Source: Cellvibrionales bacterium (GTDB lineage Bacteria; Pseudomonadota; Gammaproteobacteria; Pseudomonadales; UBA7434). Taken from it: DNA of 6,152 nucleotides. Made by a program: the position numbers and the translations under genes. Of this stretch, positions 1-5,952 are shown piece after piece. Position 1 is the stretch's first letter, and each line of letters starts with the position of its first letter. A model generated the notes under the pieces. It was not told where the DNA came from, did not search any database, and saw nothing but the letters and a program-made list of their open reading frames with translations. The DNA lies in the NCBI GenBank assembly GCA_003492055.1, contig DMZE01000058.1, positions 1 through 6,152 on the forward strand, written 5' to 3'.

Positions 1-1403
1 CCAGTAGGTACGGGTTCAAACATATCGGCATTGCCACGATTTTGTAAAAACTTAAGGCCTATTTCAGGGAATAACGCATAAGTTAAAACGTCATCAATTT
101 CATTGTCGCCAGAGGCCAGTTGAATGTTCTTTGCTTTGGCGATGTTTTGTAAGTCGGTCGTTAATTTACCCAGTTCTGATGTGAGCAAATCGGCAGGACG
201 ACAAGTAATGGCTTCGCCACCTTCTAACACTTTTGCTTGTAGCTCGACATTAACAGGCGCCGGTGTTGCACCGTACTCACCCTTTAAAACACCAGCAGTT
301 TCTTTTGAAATTGATTTGTAGCGCTCGCCGAACATTACATTCATCACCGCTTGCGTACCAACGATTTGAGAAGTTGGTGTAACGAGAGGAATAAAGCCTA
401 GGTCTTCGCGGACCTTTGGAATCTCTTCTAATACCGCGTCGAGTTTATCGGCTGCGCCTTGGTCTTTTAATTGGCTTTCCATATTCGTTAGCATGCCGCC
501 AGGAACTTGAGCCACTAATATACGAGAGTCTACGCCGCGGAGTGAACCTTCAAATTTAGCGTATTTCTTGCGAACTTCACGAAAGTAAGCTGCAATTTCT
601 TCTAACAGATGAATATCAAGACCGGTATCTCGATCGGTATCTTGAAGCATGGCAACCACAGATTCCGTTGGAGAATGACCATAAGTCATGCTCATTGATG
701 AAATTGAGGTATCTATATTGTCGATGCCTGCTTCAATCGCTTTAAGTGCTGTGGCAGTAGACATGCCAGTGGTTGCATGACAATGCATATGAATAGGAAT
801 GTTCACTTCTTTTTTCAGACGTGAAACTAATTCAAAAGCGACATAAGGCTTTAAAAGGCCAGCCATATCTTTAATGGCAATGGAGTCTGCGCCCATTGAT
901 TCAATTTGTTTGGCTAAATTAACCCATAGGTCAATATTGTGAACAGGGCTAAGCGTGTAAGAGATAGTGCCTTGTGCATGCTTGCCGACTTTACGAACCG
1001 CTTTGATGGACGTTTCTAGGTTACGTGTATCATTAATGGCATCAAATACGCGGAATACATCGACGCCGTTAAACGCTGCACGCTCAACAAAACGCTCAAC
1101 AACATCATCGGCGTAGTGTCTGTAGCCAAGAATATTCTGACCGCGGAATAACATTTGCTGTGGCGTATTTGGCATGGCTTTTTTAAGCTCGCGAATACGC
1201 TCCCATGGATCTTCACCCAAGTAGCGAATACAAGCGTCAAAAGTTGCGCCACCCCAAGACTCAAGTGACCAAAAACCCACTTGATCGAGCTTCTCGGCAA
1301 TCGGCAACATATCGTCTAAGCGCATACGGGTTGCAAATAAAGATTGGTGGGCATCGCGTAATACGACATCGGTAATGCCCAGGGGCTTTTTTATATCACT
1401 CAT
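1..1403 (-). CDS. oadA: Oxaloacetate decarboxylase alpha subunit (partial, C-terminus off the left edge)
   Basis: This is the catalytic alpha subunit of the Na+-translocating oxaloacetate decarboxylase. It moves the carboxyl group of oxaloacetate onto biotin, and the membrane beta subunit then releases CO2 with Na+ export. The ATG is at 1403-1401 ([20 protein letters not shown]), with AAGG at 1414-1411 seven bases upstream. The 467 codons seen are open throughout. Family metal-site and catalytic residues fall at the expected numbers: Asp17 in RDAHQS, Lys178 in AIKDMAG (the carboxylated lysine), and His207 and His209 in HMHCHAT. The family is usually about 590-600 residues, so the linker and C-terminal biotinyl domain with its MKM motif lie outside the window. 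oadG precedes it by 141 bases in the same direction, the usual oadG-oadA order. A pyruvate carboxylase B subunit shares this fold, but the adjacent oadG makes OadA the better call. Confidence 0.96.
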   Translation of the reverse strand, partial: MSDIKKPLGITDVVLRDAHQSLFATRMRLDDMLPIAEKLDQVGFWSLESWGGATFDACIRYLGEDPWERIRELKKAMPNTPQQMLFRGQNILGYRHYADDVVERFVERAAFNGVDVFRVFDAINDTRNLETSIKAVRKVGKHAQGTISYTLSPVHNIDLWVNLAKQIESMGADSIAIKDMAGLLKPYVAFELVSRLKKEVNIPIHMHCHATTGMSTATALKAIEAGIDNIDTSISSMSMTYGHSPTESVVAMLQDTDRDTGLDIHLLEEIAAYFREVRKKYAKFEGSLRGVDSRILVAQVPGGMLTNMESQLKDQGAADKLDAVLEEIPKVREDLGFIPLVTPTSQIVGTQAVMNVMFGERYKSISKETAGVLKGEYGATPAPVNVELQAKVLEGGEAITCRPADLLTSELGKLTTDLQNIAKAKNIQLASGDNEIDDVLTYALFPEIGLKFLQNRGNADMFEPVPT

Positions 1404-1490
1404 GGTCGAACCTTGTAGTTGTGTCAATGTGGTTATATCGTCGTTAAACATACCTAAGCATTATTGTTAGCCATAATAGCTAGCCATTCT

Positions 1491-1516
1491 ATAAGCGCTA
1501 TCTAGCGAGAGCTTAT
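1491..1516. other. Inverted repeat in the oadG-oadA spacer
   Basis: ATAAG (1491-1495) pairs with CTTAT (1512-1516), and CGCT (1496-1499) pairs with AGCG (1504-1507), leaving a four-base loop and a four-base bulge on one side. No T-run follows on either strand, so a simple terminator is unlikely. It could be an mRNA processing or stability hairpin that sets the oadG:oadA ratio; this role is inference. The rest of the 141-nt spacer shows only the oadA ribosome binding site. Confidence 0.3.
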
Positions 1517-1544
1517 ATCAATGGCTGAGTGCCTTTGTTGCTAT

Positions 1545-1787
1545 CTATTTTTTATGGCGGGAGCGGTACTTATGAATAGCGGCGCTTATTACCGCAATCA
1601 AATGCTCATCATTACCTGCAGCCTTAGGGGCGGGTGATGCCGATGCTATTGGCTCAGGCTTGGCAAAACGTTGTAATAAAGAAGACATGGCCGTTGTGGC
1701 AATAATCAATAACACTAAAAACGTTAATACAGTACCCATGCCATAGAGCATTAATTCAATACCCTGCTGTACTAATTCGTTTTGCAT
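1545..1787 (-). CDS. oadG: Oxaloacetate decarboxylase gamma subunit
   Basis: This small membrane subunit bridges the alpha and beta subunits of the oxaloacetate decarboxylase Na+ pump in the inner membrane. The 80-residue protein fits the family size. It has a short N-terminal stretch (MQNELVQQGIELM), one hydrophobic segment at about residues 10-33 (LMLYGMGTVLTFLVLLIIA), an Ala/Pro-rich linker at 44-57, and a basic C-terminal tail at 62-80 (HLIAVISAAIHKYRSRHKK) of the kind that contacts the alpha subunit. The ATG at 1787-1785 has AGGA (1801-1798) ten bases upstream; the stop is TAG. It is the first gene before oadA, so the two are very likely cotranscribed. The identification rests on size, topology, tail and neighbour, because this family has low sequence conservation. 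Confidence 0.92.
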   Translation of the reverse strand: MQNELVQQGIELMLYGMGTVLTFLVLLIIATTAMSSLLQRFAKPEPIASASPAPKAAGNDEHLIAVISAAIHKYRSRHKK

Positions 1788-1907
1788 TACTTGATGATCC
1801 TGTTTATTGAGTTATTAGCTCTTGGGCTGCCAATCGTTATTTGTTCTAACGTTTGTAGTTAGTTTGTTTATTCGCCTGTCATTTAAATCCAGTCGAATTA
1901 TCTCGCC

Positions 1908-1936
1908 ATTATAAACGACAGTGGTAATGAATTTAT
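1908..1936 (-). promoter_or_regulatory. Candidate promoter of the oadGA operon
   Basis: A perfect -10 hexamer TATAAT reads on the minus strand at 1913-1908, about 120 bases upstream of the oadG start. The -35 position at 17-base spacing (1936-1931, ATAAAT) is a poor match, so the promoter would be weak, activator-dependent, or wrong. It would give a 5' leader of roughly 110 bases. A 13-mer in that leader (1839-1851) recurs upstream of the GH17 operon. Confidence 0.35.
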
Positions 1937-1954
1937 AGAGAGAAATAAAATTAG

Positions 1955-2143
1955 ATGGCTTAAGAGGCTATATTTTTTAATGAAGTGCCTCTGTTGACTG
2001 ATAAAGTGCCTCTGTTGACTGTTAAAGAGGCTTTGTTGACTGTTAAAGAGGGGCTATTTAGAGATAAAGAGGCTCTGTTTACGGATAAAGAGGGGCTATT
2101 AAGGGATAAAGAGAGTCTGATTGTCGATGAAGAGGTTATTTGA
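1955..2143 (+). pseudogene. Small heptad-repeat reading frame with an in-frame ochre codon (decayed or non-canonical gene)
   Basis: The frame begins ATG-GCT-TAA-GAG-GCT at 1955, so codon 3 is a stop. From 1964 it is open to TGA at 2141-2143. The open part reads as consecutive seven-residue units: VPLLTDK, VPLLTVK, EALLTVK, EGLFRDK, EALFTDK, EGLLRDK, ESLIVDE. The pattern is [E/V]-x-L-hydrophobic-x-[D/V]-[K/E]. Several differences between units are synonymous (CTA/CTG/TTG for Leu, ACT/ACG for Thr, AGA/AGG for Arg), and others are conservative, which suggests past selection as protein. In the repeat pattern the TAA occupies the Lys (AAA) position, so one A-to-T change explains the stop. Without it the product would be about 62 residues, probably amphipathic and helical. 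Purine-rich AGAGAG lies at 1937-1942, 12 bases before the ATG. A GTG at 1985 could be an alternative start but has no good ribosome binding site. A terminator-like hairpin follows 43 bases after the stop. No known family was recognised. A non-coding tandem repeat remains possible, since the minus strand is also open here. Confidence 0.4.
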
Positions 2144-2150
2144 AGGAAGA
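1962..2150 (+). repeat. Nine contiguous 21-nt tandem repeats
   Basis: Units start at 1962, 1983, 2004, 2025, 2046, 2067, 2088, 2109 and 2130, each exactly 21 bases with no insertion or deletion. All begin AAG, mostly AAGAGG or AAGTGC. The second and third units are nearly identical, differing only in the last bases; the first, eighth and ninth are the most diverged. The period equals seven codons, so the array keeps frame. The AAAGAGG core also resembles a Shine-Dalgarno sequence repeated along the plus strand. Confidence 0.93.
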
Positions 2151-2186
2151 TGAATACCCGTTAAATGAGCTTTTCATAGATTTTAA

Positions 2187-2217
2187 GCCTATGACACTCA
2201 TTGATAGGTCTTTTTTT
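2187..2217 (+). terminator. Terminator-like hairpin after the 21-nt repeat array
   Basis: CCTAT (2188-2192) pairs with ATAGG (2204-2208), extendable by a G-T pair at 2187/2209, and is followed by seven T residues (2211-2217) on the plus strand. The stem is short, so efficiency may be modest. Its place just after the heptad-repeat frame suggests that this frame is or was a transcription unit of its own. Confidence 0.45.
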
Positions 2218-2309
2218 GTTCGGTTAAGCTTTTATAAGGGCGAGCCGCTTATGTGTTCAAATATTCGTATTTGTAGTGGGCAAAAAGTTGAGGGGAGTCC
2301 ATTTTAGTC

Positions 2310-2343
2310 AAAAAAGGGGGCTTATCATAAAACTGAAGCCTCT
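2310..2343 (-). terminator. Minus-strand terminator-like hairpin
   Basis: GGGGGCTT (2316-2323) pairs with AAGCCTCT (2336-2343) across a 12-base loop, with two G-T pairs on the plus strand. On the minus strand the stem is followed directly by a T-run (complement of the A-run ending at 2315), the layout of a Rho-independent terminator. No minus-strand gene lies just upstream. It may shield the oad side from antisense transcription out of the GH17 region, or end a short antisense RNA; both are inference. Confidence 0.4.
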
Positions 2344-2366
2344 CATCTCAAAAATGGCGTGCTCAG

Positions 2367-2395
2367 TTGAAACCTTAAAGGCTGTCCAGTAGTAT
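2367..2395 (+). promoter_or_regulatory. Candidate sigma-70 promoter of the GH17 operon
   Basis: TTGAAA (2367-2372, five of six -35 consensus bases), a 17-base spacer, and TAGTAT (2390-2395, four of six -10 bases) lie about 90 bases before the first GH17 start. This predicts transcription from about 2401-2403, inside a palindrome. It is the best-spaced hexamer pair seen in this gap. Confidence 0.45.
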
Positions 2396-2408
2396 CGCGT
2401 AAAACGCG
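2396..2408. promoter_or_regulatory. Palindrome CGCGT-AAA-ACGCG, possible operator
   Basis: A perfect five-base inverted repeat (2396-2400 and 2404-2408) with an AAA centre directly abuts the candidate -10 hexamer and covers the predicted start of transcription. Repressors often bind at this position, so control of the GH17 genes by a sugar-responsive regulator is plausible. The regulator is not in the window. The same sequence could also form a small hairpin at the 5' end of the mRNA. Confidence 0.35.
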
Positions 2409-2484
2409 CAGATTTGTTCTAACGAAATTCTTATGTCCGGAACAAGAAATAACCCCATTAAAACTCACCAAGGTAATTAATTAA

Positions 2485-3372
2485 ATGTCAAAGAGAGATG
2501 GCAAAATACTGTCCCTTTCAGGAATGAATGTGTCCTCAGAGAATGGCGGGCAATTGAATGACTATTTTCAAGCGAATCCAGAAAAAGGTATGCATGGTAT
2601 TGGCTTTAGCGCCTACGAAGAAGGCCAAAAGCCCGGCGATGAACTGAGTTTAGAGCAAGTACAGCGAAGAATGTCGATTCTTAAGCCTTATGTTAAATGG
2701 GTGCGTTCGTTTTCATGCATTCAAGGTAATGAGTTAATTCCTATGGTTGCTAGGCAATCGGGCTTAAAAACCTTAGTGGGCGCTTGGCTGGGCAAAGATC
2801 TAGAAAAAAATGAATTAGAAGTTGAGGCCTTAATTAAGCTGGCCAAAGATGGCTATGTTGATATAGCAGCCGTTGGTAATGAAGTCATGTACCGTGAAGA
2901 CCTAACGGAAGAACAATTGCTTGATTATATTCGTCGTTTTAAAGCGGCAGTGCCCGATGTGCCAGTAGGTTACGTTGATGCTTATTATGAATTTGAAGAT
3001 CGACCTGCAATCACAGACATCTGTGATGTTATTCTCGCTAACTGTTATCCTTTCTGGGAAGGTTGCTCAATCGAATATTCACTGCTATACATGAAGGATA
3101 TGTATCGAAGAACGCAGAAGGCTGCGGCAGGAAAGAAAGTCATCATTACTGAAACAGGCTGGCCGAACAAAGGGCAGATTTTTTATGGTGCGCAACCTTC
3201 AGAAGAAAACGCTATACGCTATTTCCTTAATGCTCAGCATTGGGCGCATACGGATAATGTTGATATGTTTTATTTTTCTTCGTTCGACGAATCGTGGAAA
3301 GTGGGTACCGAGGGCGACGTAGGCGCCTATTGGGGATTGTGGGATAAAAATGAGAAACTCAAGTTCGTATAA
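2485..3372 (+). CDS. GH17-family beta-1,3-glucanase/glucanosyltransferase-like protein, first of a tandem pair
   Basis: The 295-residue protein has the layout of glycoside hydrolase family 17 (a TIM-barrel, clan GH-A, retaining enzyme acting on beta-1,3-glucan). The acid/base glutamate is in AAVGNEV (Glu133) and the nucleophile in IITETGWP (Glu223). Other family-like stretches are KWVRSFSC (71-78), ILANCYPFWEG (183-193), FSSFDESWK (264-272) and YWGLWD (282-287). The N-terminus (MSKRDGKILSLSGM) has no signal peptide or membrane segment, so a cytoplasmic location is likely. The substrate would then be imported laminari-oligosaccharides or an internal glucan; hydrolysis and transglycosylation cannot be told apart from sequence. 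The ATG at 2485 follows AAGG (2470-2473) at 11 bases. The second GH17 gene starts six bases after its stop, so the two form an operon. Confidence 0.88.
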   Translation: MSKRDGKILSLSGMNVSSENGGQLNDYFQANPEKGMHGIGFSAYEEGQKPGDELSLEQVQRRMSILKPYVKWVRSFSCIQGNELIPMVARQSGLKTLVGAWLGKDLEKNELEVEALIKLAKDGYVDIAAVGNEVMYREDLTEEQLLDYIRRFKAAVPDVPVGYVDAYYEFEDRPAITDICDVILANCYPFWEGCSIEYSLLYMKDMYRRTQKAAAGKKVIITETGWPNKGQIFYGAQPSEENAIRYFLNAQHWAHTDNVDMFYFSSFDESWKVGTEGDVGAYWGLWDKNEKLKFV

Positions 3373-3378
3373 ATAATT

Positions 3379-4305
3379 ATGACTAATAATAAAAAACTAC
3401 CGTTTGCTAAAGCTATTTGCTATTCAGGTTATCGTGATGGACAAAGTCCAGAAACTGATGAGCTGCCGACATATGATCAAGTTAAACAAGATTTACTAAT
3501 CTTGAAAGACGAGTGGCAATCACTGCGTTTATACGCCAGTGATGAGCATTCTAAAACAGTGTTAGATGTTATTAGCAAAGAAAAAATGTCGTTTGATGTA
3601 ATGCTAGGCGCTTATATTATTGCTGAAATGAGTAATCCTGAATGCCCTTGGGGTGCTGATTACTCAGAAGAGCAGTTACAAGAGAATAGGCAGCATAACC
3701 AGCAAGAGATTACTAAGTTAATTGCCCTAGCTAATACTTATAAAGATATTGTTAGCTCTGTATCAATAGGTAATGAGGCATCGGTAAGTTGGACAGATCA
3801 TCTCGTGCCGACTGAGAGTTTGGTCGATTATGCGAAGCAGATTAAATCATCAGTGAGTCAGCCGGTGACCTTTTGCGAAAACTATGTGCCTTGGTTAGAT
3901 AAGTTGAAACCGTTAGTCGATGAAATTGATTTTATTTCTATTCATACTTATCCAGTATGGGAATATAAAAGCATTCAAGAAGGTTTGGCTTATACTATAG
4001 AGAATTATAATGCTGTAGCTCAGGCATATCCTGATGTTCAGATAGTGATTACTGAAGCGGGTTGGGCAACTAATTCTAATGGCCTTGGTATTGATACTGA
4101 TAAAGTAAACGAAGTTTATCAAAAGCAATATTATCAGCAGTTAATGGATTGGGCCGAGCAAGAGCAAGTGTTGGTTTACTTTTTTGAAGCTTTTGATGAA
4201 AGCTGGAAAGGGTCTTGTGATCCGCTTGAGCCTGAAAAACATTGGGGTCTTTATAGAACAGACCGCAGTCCAAAATTAGTGATGAATCAAAACGCGCAAC
4301 GTTAA
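3379..4305 (+). CDS. GH17-family beta-1,3-glucanase/glucanosyltransferase-like protein, second of a tandem pair
   Basis: This 308-residue protein is a diverged relative of the gene just before it. It keeps the two GH17 glutamates, in SSVSIGNEA (Glu133, acid/base) and QIVITEAGW (Glu226, nucleophile). It also has QSLRLYA (47-53, the IRTY-like strand), FISIHTYPVWE (185-195), FFEAFDESWKG (268-278) and HWGLYRTDRSPK (288-299). No signal peptide is visible. The start is ATG at 3379, six bases after the upstream stop. There is no convincing Shine-Dalgarno sequence, which suggests translational coupling to the first gene. The sequences differ widely outside the motifs, with insertions such as residues 85-105 (SNPECPWGADY and following). 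The pair may therefore have different chain-length or linkage preferences or form a hetero-oligomer; that is inference. A strong terminator follows 17 bases after the stop. Confidence 0.87.
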   Translation: MTNNKKLPFAKAICYSGYRDGQSPETDELPTYDQVKQDLLILKDEWQSLRLYASDEHSKTVLDVISKEKMSFDVMLGAYIIAEMSNPECPWGADYSEEQLQENRQHNQQEITKLIALANTYKDIVSSVSIGNEASVSWTDHLVPTESLVDYAKQIKSSVSQPVTFCENYVPWLDKLKPLVDEIDFISIHTYPVWEYKSIQEGLAYTIENYNAVAQAYPDVQIVITEAGWATNSNGLGIDTDKVNEVYQKQYYQQLMDWAEQEQVLVYFFEAFDESWKGSCDPLEPEKHWGLYRTDRSPKLVMNQNAQR

Positions 4306-4322
4306 TCAATTTTGCCGTTTAT

Positions 4323-4368
4323 ACCCTTTACTTAAGTTGTTTATCTTAGGTAAAGGGTTTGTTTATTA
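4323..4368 (+). terminator. Rho-independent terminator of the GH17 operon
   Basis: A 14-base-pair stem (4323-4336 with 4345-4358, one G-T pair) encloses an eight-base loop and is followed by TTTGTTTATT on the plus strand. It sits between convergent genes, 17 bases after the second GH17 stop and eight bases beyond the photolyase stop. The minus-strand side is followed by ATAAACGGC rather than a T-run, so it mainly serves the GH17 operon, though the stem may also slow the opposing transcript. Confidence 0.85.
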
Positions 4369-5832
4369 GCCTTGCCTTACATGTCGTCTTAAAATCCGCT
4401 GCGCTTCTTTTTTCACCATAGGTCGGTTGCGGTATTCCCACAGTAGTTCGCGAGCATTCTTACCACTTACTTTAATATCGACTATTGGCTCTGGGTAATC
4501 CTTGCCCAGACGAAAATCATACATTTGCTGTTCCATCTCAGTCATTACCCATGGCTGTTGTGCTAACGTAGCGGGTAGTTCTTTAAGTTCGGGTAACCAT
4601 TCTTGAATAAATAATGCGTTTGGATCTTTTTCTTCTGCTTGTTTGCTGGGGTTGTAAATGCGAATGGTGTGAATGCCCACAACACCGGCTTGCATTTGAA
4701 ATTGCGGATAGTGAATGCCGGGCTCAAAGTCTAGAAATAAACGCGCTAAATGTTCAATGCCTAAACGCCAGTCGACCAATAAGTGATGGCATAAGAAACT
4801 GACTAACATGGCGCGTGAACGAAAGTTGATATAACCGGTTTTTTCTAAGCAGCGCATGGAGGCATCAATTAAAGGGTAGCCGGTTTTTCCGGATTTCCAT
4901 GCCTGTAAGTTTTCGTTAGATTCCTCTGAGTCAGTATCATGATAAGGAAAATCATAATAGGCGCGATTAATCGGCCGCCATTGCATTTCACATTCGCTAT
5001 CAAATTTTTGCATAAAGTGGCAATGCCAGTGTAATCGTGAGGCAAGTGCAACTAGGCTTCTTCGCCAGCCGGGTTTTTTCCAATGCTGCAATAGTGTTTG
5101 ATACATTTCTCGTAGGCTCATATTTCCCCATGCTAAATAGGGTGATAAACGAGAACAGTATTTTCGGCTGTTAAGTGGGCTTGAGATATTCCAGTAGTAA
5201 TCGATACCGCGTGTCTTATGAAAGTCATTCAGGGTCTTCCAAGCTTGTTCAGGGCCGCCGAACTGAAAGGCTGAGTCAACGTGCTGCCAGTCTTCTATTA
5301 GCGCTGCTGGCAGATCAAAGCGGCTTTTAAGCGTTAGATTGGACCAGTTAACATGACGGAGCTGTGTTTGCGCTAGAGGCGCCCGCATAAAGGCTTTCCA
5401 GCGCTTGTCCCAATCACGGCGATTATTGGCACCGCGGATAACTGCGCCTTGCTGAAATTCATACCAATCCACCGCCTGCTTTTGCGTCCATTGCATTACC
5501 GCTAAATCACGTTGATAGGTAACGGCGAGGCCAATTTCTTGATGACTATAAATGCCATGGATGGAGTGCTGTGCATGCAGGCTTTCGAATACGGAAACAG
5601 TCTCACCATAGGCGATATGTAACTGGGCATTAAAGGGCTTTAGTTGTCGCTGCAAGTCTTCAAGTGATTGCCAGATAAATCGCCAGTGCCGAATATCGTA
5701 GTGAGGATCATCTACGAGTATAGGCTCAAAAATATACAGCAGCATTAATGGCTTAGCGTTTTGGCTAGCTTGCAGTAAAGGTGCATGATCCGTTAAACGC
5801 AAATCGCGCTTAAGCCAGACAATATTGATCAT
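4366..5832 (-). CDS. Divergent DNA photolyase/cryptochrome-family flavoprotein
   Basis: The 488-residue protein belongs to the photolyase/cryptochrome family, which binds FAD and uses light for pyrimidine-dimer repair or signalling. The N-terminal antenna (Rossmann) domain opens with [20 protein letters not shown]. The C-terminal FAD domain includes [16 protein letters not shown] (227-242), [12 protein letters not shown] (316-327), LLVDWRLG (351-358), RIYNPSKQ (391-398) and EWLPEL (411-416). Two tryptophans of the classical electron chain are present (Trp312, Trp355). The segment usually reading NWxNWQ or NNGGWQW is instead [12 protein letters not shown] (372-383). By eye this places Phe378 at the third tryptophan and His374 at the residue facing flavin N5. 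The substrate-contacting Glu of class I enzymes (WREFY) appears replaced in LHWHCHF (267-273). Repair activity and substrate are therefore uncertain. The start at 5832 overlaps a repeat-encoded TGA (ATGA), with GAGA eight bases upstream. The gene lies downstream of a CRY-DASH gene in the same direction. Confidence 0.9.
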   Translation of the reverse strand: MINIVWLKRDLRLTDHAPLLQASQNAKPLMLLYIFEPILVDDPHYDIRHWRFIWQSLEDLQRQLKPFNAQLHIAYGETVSVFESLHAQHSIHGIYSHQEIGLAVTYQRDLAVMQWTQKQAVDWYEFQQGAVIRGANNRRDWDKRWKAFMRAPLAQTQLRHVNWSNLTLKSRFDLPAALIEDWQHVDSAFQFGGPEQAWKTLNDFHKTRGIDYYWNISSPLNSRKYCSRLSPYLAWGNMSLREMYQTLLQHWKKPGWRRSLVALASRLHWHCHFMQKFDSECEMQWRPINRAYYDFPYHDTDSEESNENLQAWKSGKTGYPLIDASMRCLEKTGYINFRSRAMLVSFLCHHLLVDWRLGIEHLARLFLDFEPGIHYPQFQMQAGVVGIHTIRIYNPSKQAEEKDPNALFIQEWLPELKELPATLAQQPWVMTEMEQQMYDFRLGKDYPEPIVDIKVSGKNARELLWEYRNRPMVKKEAQRILRRHVRQG

Positions 5833-5952
5833 GCTATTGTTCTCATACTATGGATCTCATGCTATTAGCTTCACGTTATTACCTTTAAGTTATTACTTTC
5901 ATGTTATGACCTTCACATTATGAACTTCACATTATGAACTTCACATTACAGG
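5827..5952 (-). repeat. Nine 14-nt tandem repeats filling the CRY-DASH/photolyase gap
   Basis: Units begin at 5827, 5841, 5855, 5869, 5883, 5897, 5911, 5925 and 5939, all exactly 14 bases. On the minus strand the two identical units (5911 and 5925) read TTCATAATGTGAAG; the approximate consensus is NNMATARYRTGARR. Units near the photolyase (5827-5868) and the edge unit at 5939 are more diverged. The array spans the whole 108-nt gap and enters both genes: the CRY-DASH stop is part of the 5939 unit and the photolyase ATG is part of the 5827 unit. Some units contain short dyads (TTCA/TGAA, TCAT/ATGA), so protein-binding iterons are an alternative reading. Confidence 0.9.
5829..5944 (-). other. 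Chain of overlapping 6-codon mini-ORFs linking CRY-DASH to the photolyase
   Basis: Minus-strand mini-ORFs of start, four codons and stop lie at 5944-5927, 5930-5913, 5916-5899, 5902-5885, 5874-5857, 5860-5843 and 5846-5829. They read MKFIM, MKFIM, MKVIT, MKVIT, MKLIA, MRSIV and MRTIA, counting GTG starts as Met. Each stop overlaps the next start by four bases (GTGA or ATGA). The first GTG overlaps the CRY-DASH TGA and the last TGA overlaps the photolyase ATG. The chain is broken once, at the 5883 unit, where the start position is TTA and the preceding stop is TAA. A purine tetramer (GAAG, GAAA or GAGA) stands eight bases before each start like a weak ribosome binding site. The pattern is seen directly; a role in handing ribosomes from one gene to the next is inference. 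Confidence 0.6.

Larger units (their letters stand above)
2218..2484. other. Gene-free stretch upstream of the GH17 operon
   Basis: No coding frame with a credible start was found in these 267 bases. Besides the separately listed terminator, promoter and palindrome, a small hairpin can form from ATAAGGG (2234-2240) and CCGCTTAT (2245-2252). In it ATAAG pairs with CTTAT and GG with CC, with one bulged base; its role is unknown. TTGTTC (2414-2419) and GAACAA (2440-2445) form a spaced inverted repeat in the expected 5' leader of the GH17 operon. Confidence 0.4.

Noticed and set aside
124..321. Plus-strand open frame opposite oadA
   Set aside because: It is antisense to a well-supported gene, with no ribosome binding site or recognisable domain.
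1016..1300. Open frame of 94 codons on the minus strand
   Set aside because: It lies inside oadA in another frame. The oadA frame carries the catalytic motifs, and this one shows no family features.
1962..2150. 21-nt repeats read as a CRISPR array
   Set aside because: The units are contiguous, without spacers, and vary along their whole length.
1962..2151. Minus-strand frame through the 21-nt repeats as the coding strand
   Set aside because: It is also open but has no ATG or ribosome binding site, and its residues (Ser/Asn/Leu-rich) show no better conservation than expected from the repeat. The plus frame has the clearer synonymous pattern.
3913..4309. Two minus-strand open frames over the second GH17 gene
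   Set aside because: Both are antisense to a gene with intact catalytic motifs, and their translations are low-complexity without domain signals.
4614..5051. Short open frames over the photolyase gene on both strands
   Set aside because: They fall within the conserved FAD-binding domain coding sequence in other frames.
5827..5952. 14-nt repeats as a replication-origin iteron set
   Set aside because: There is no replication initiator gene, no DnaA box was noticed, and the array lies exactly between two cotranscribed genes. The stop/start overlap explains its phase better.
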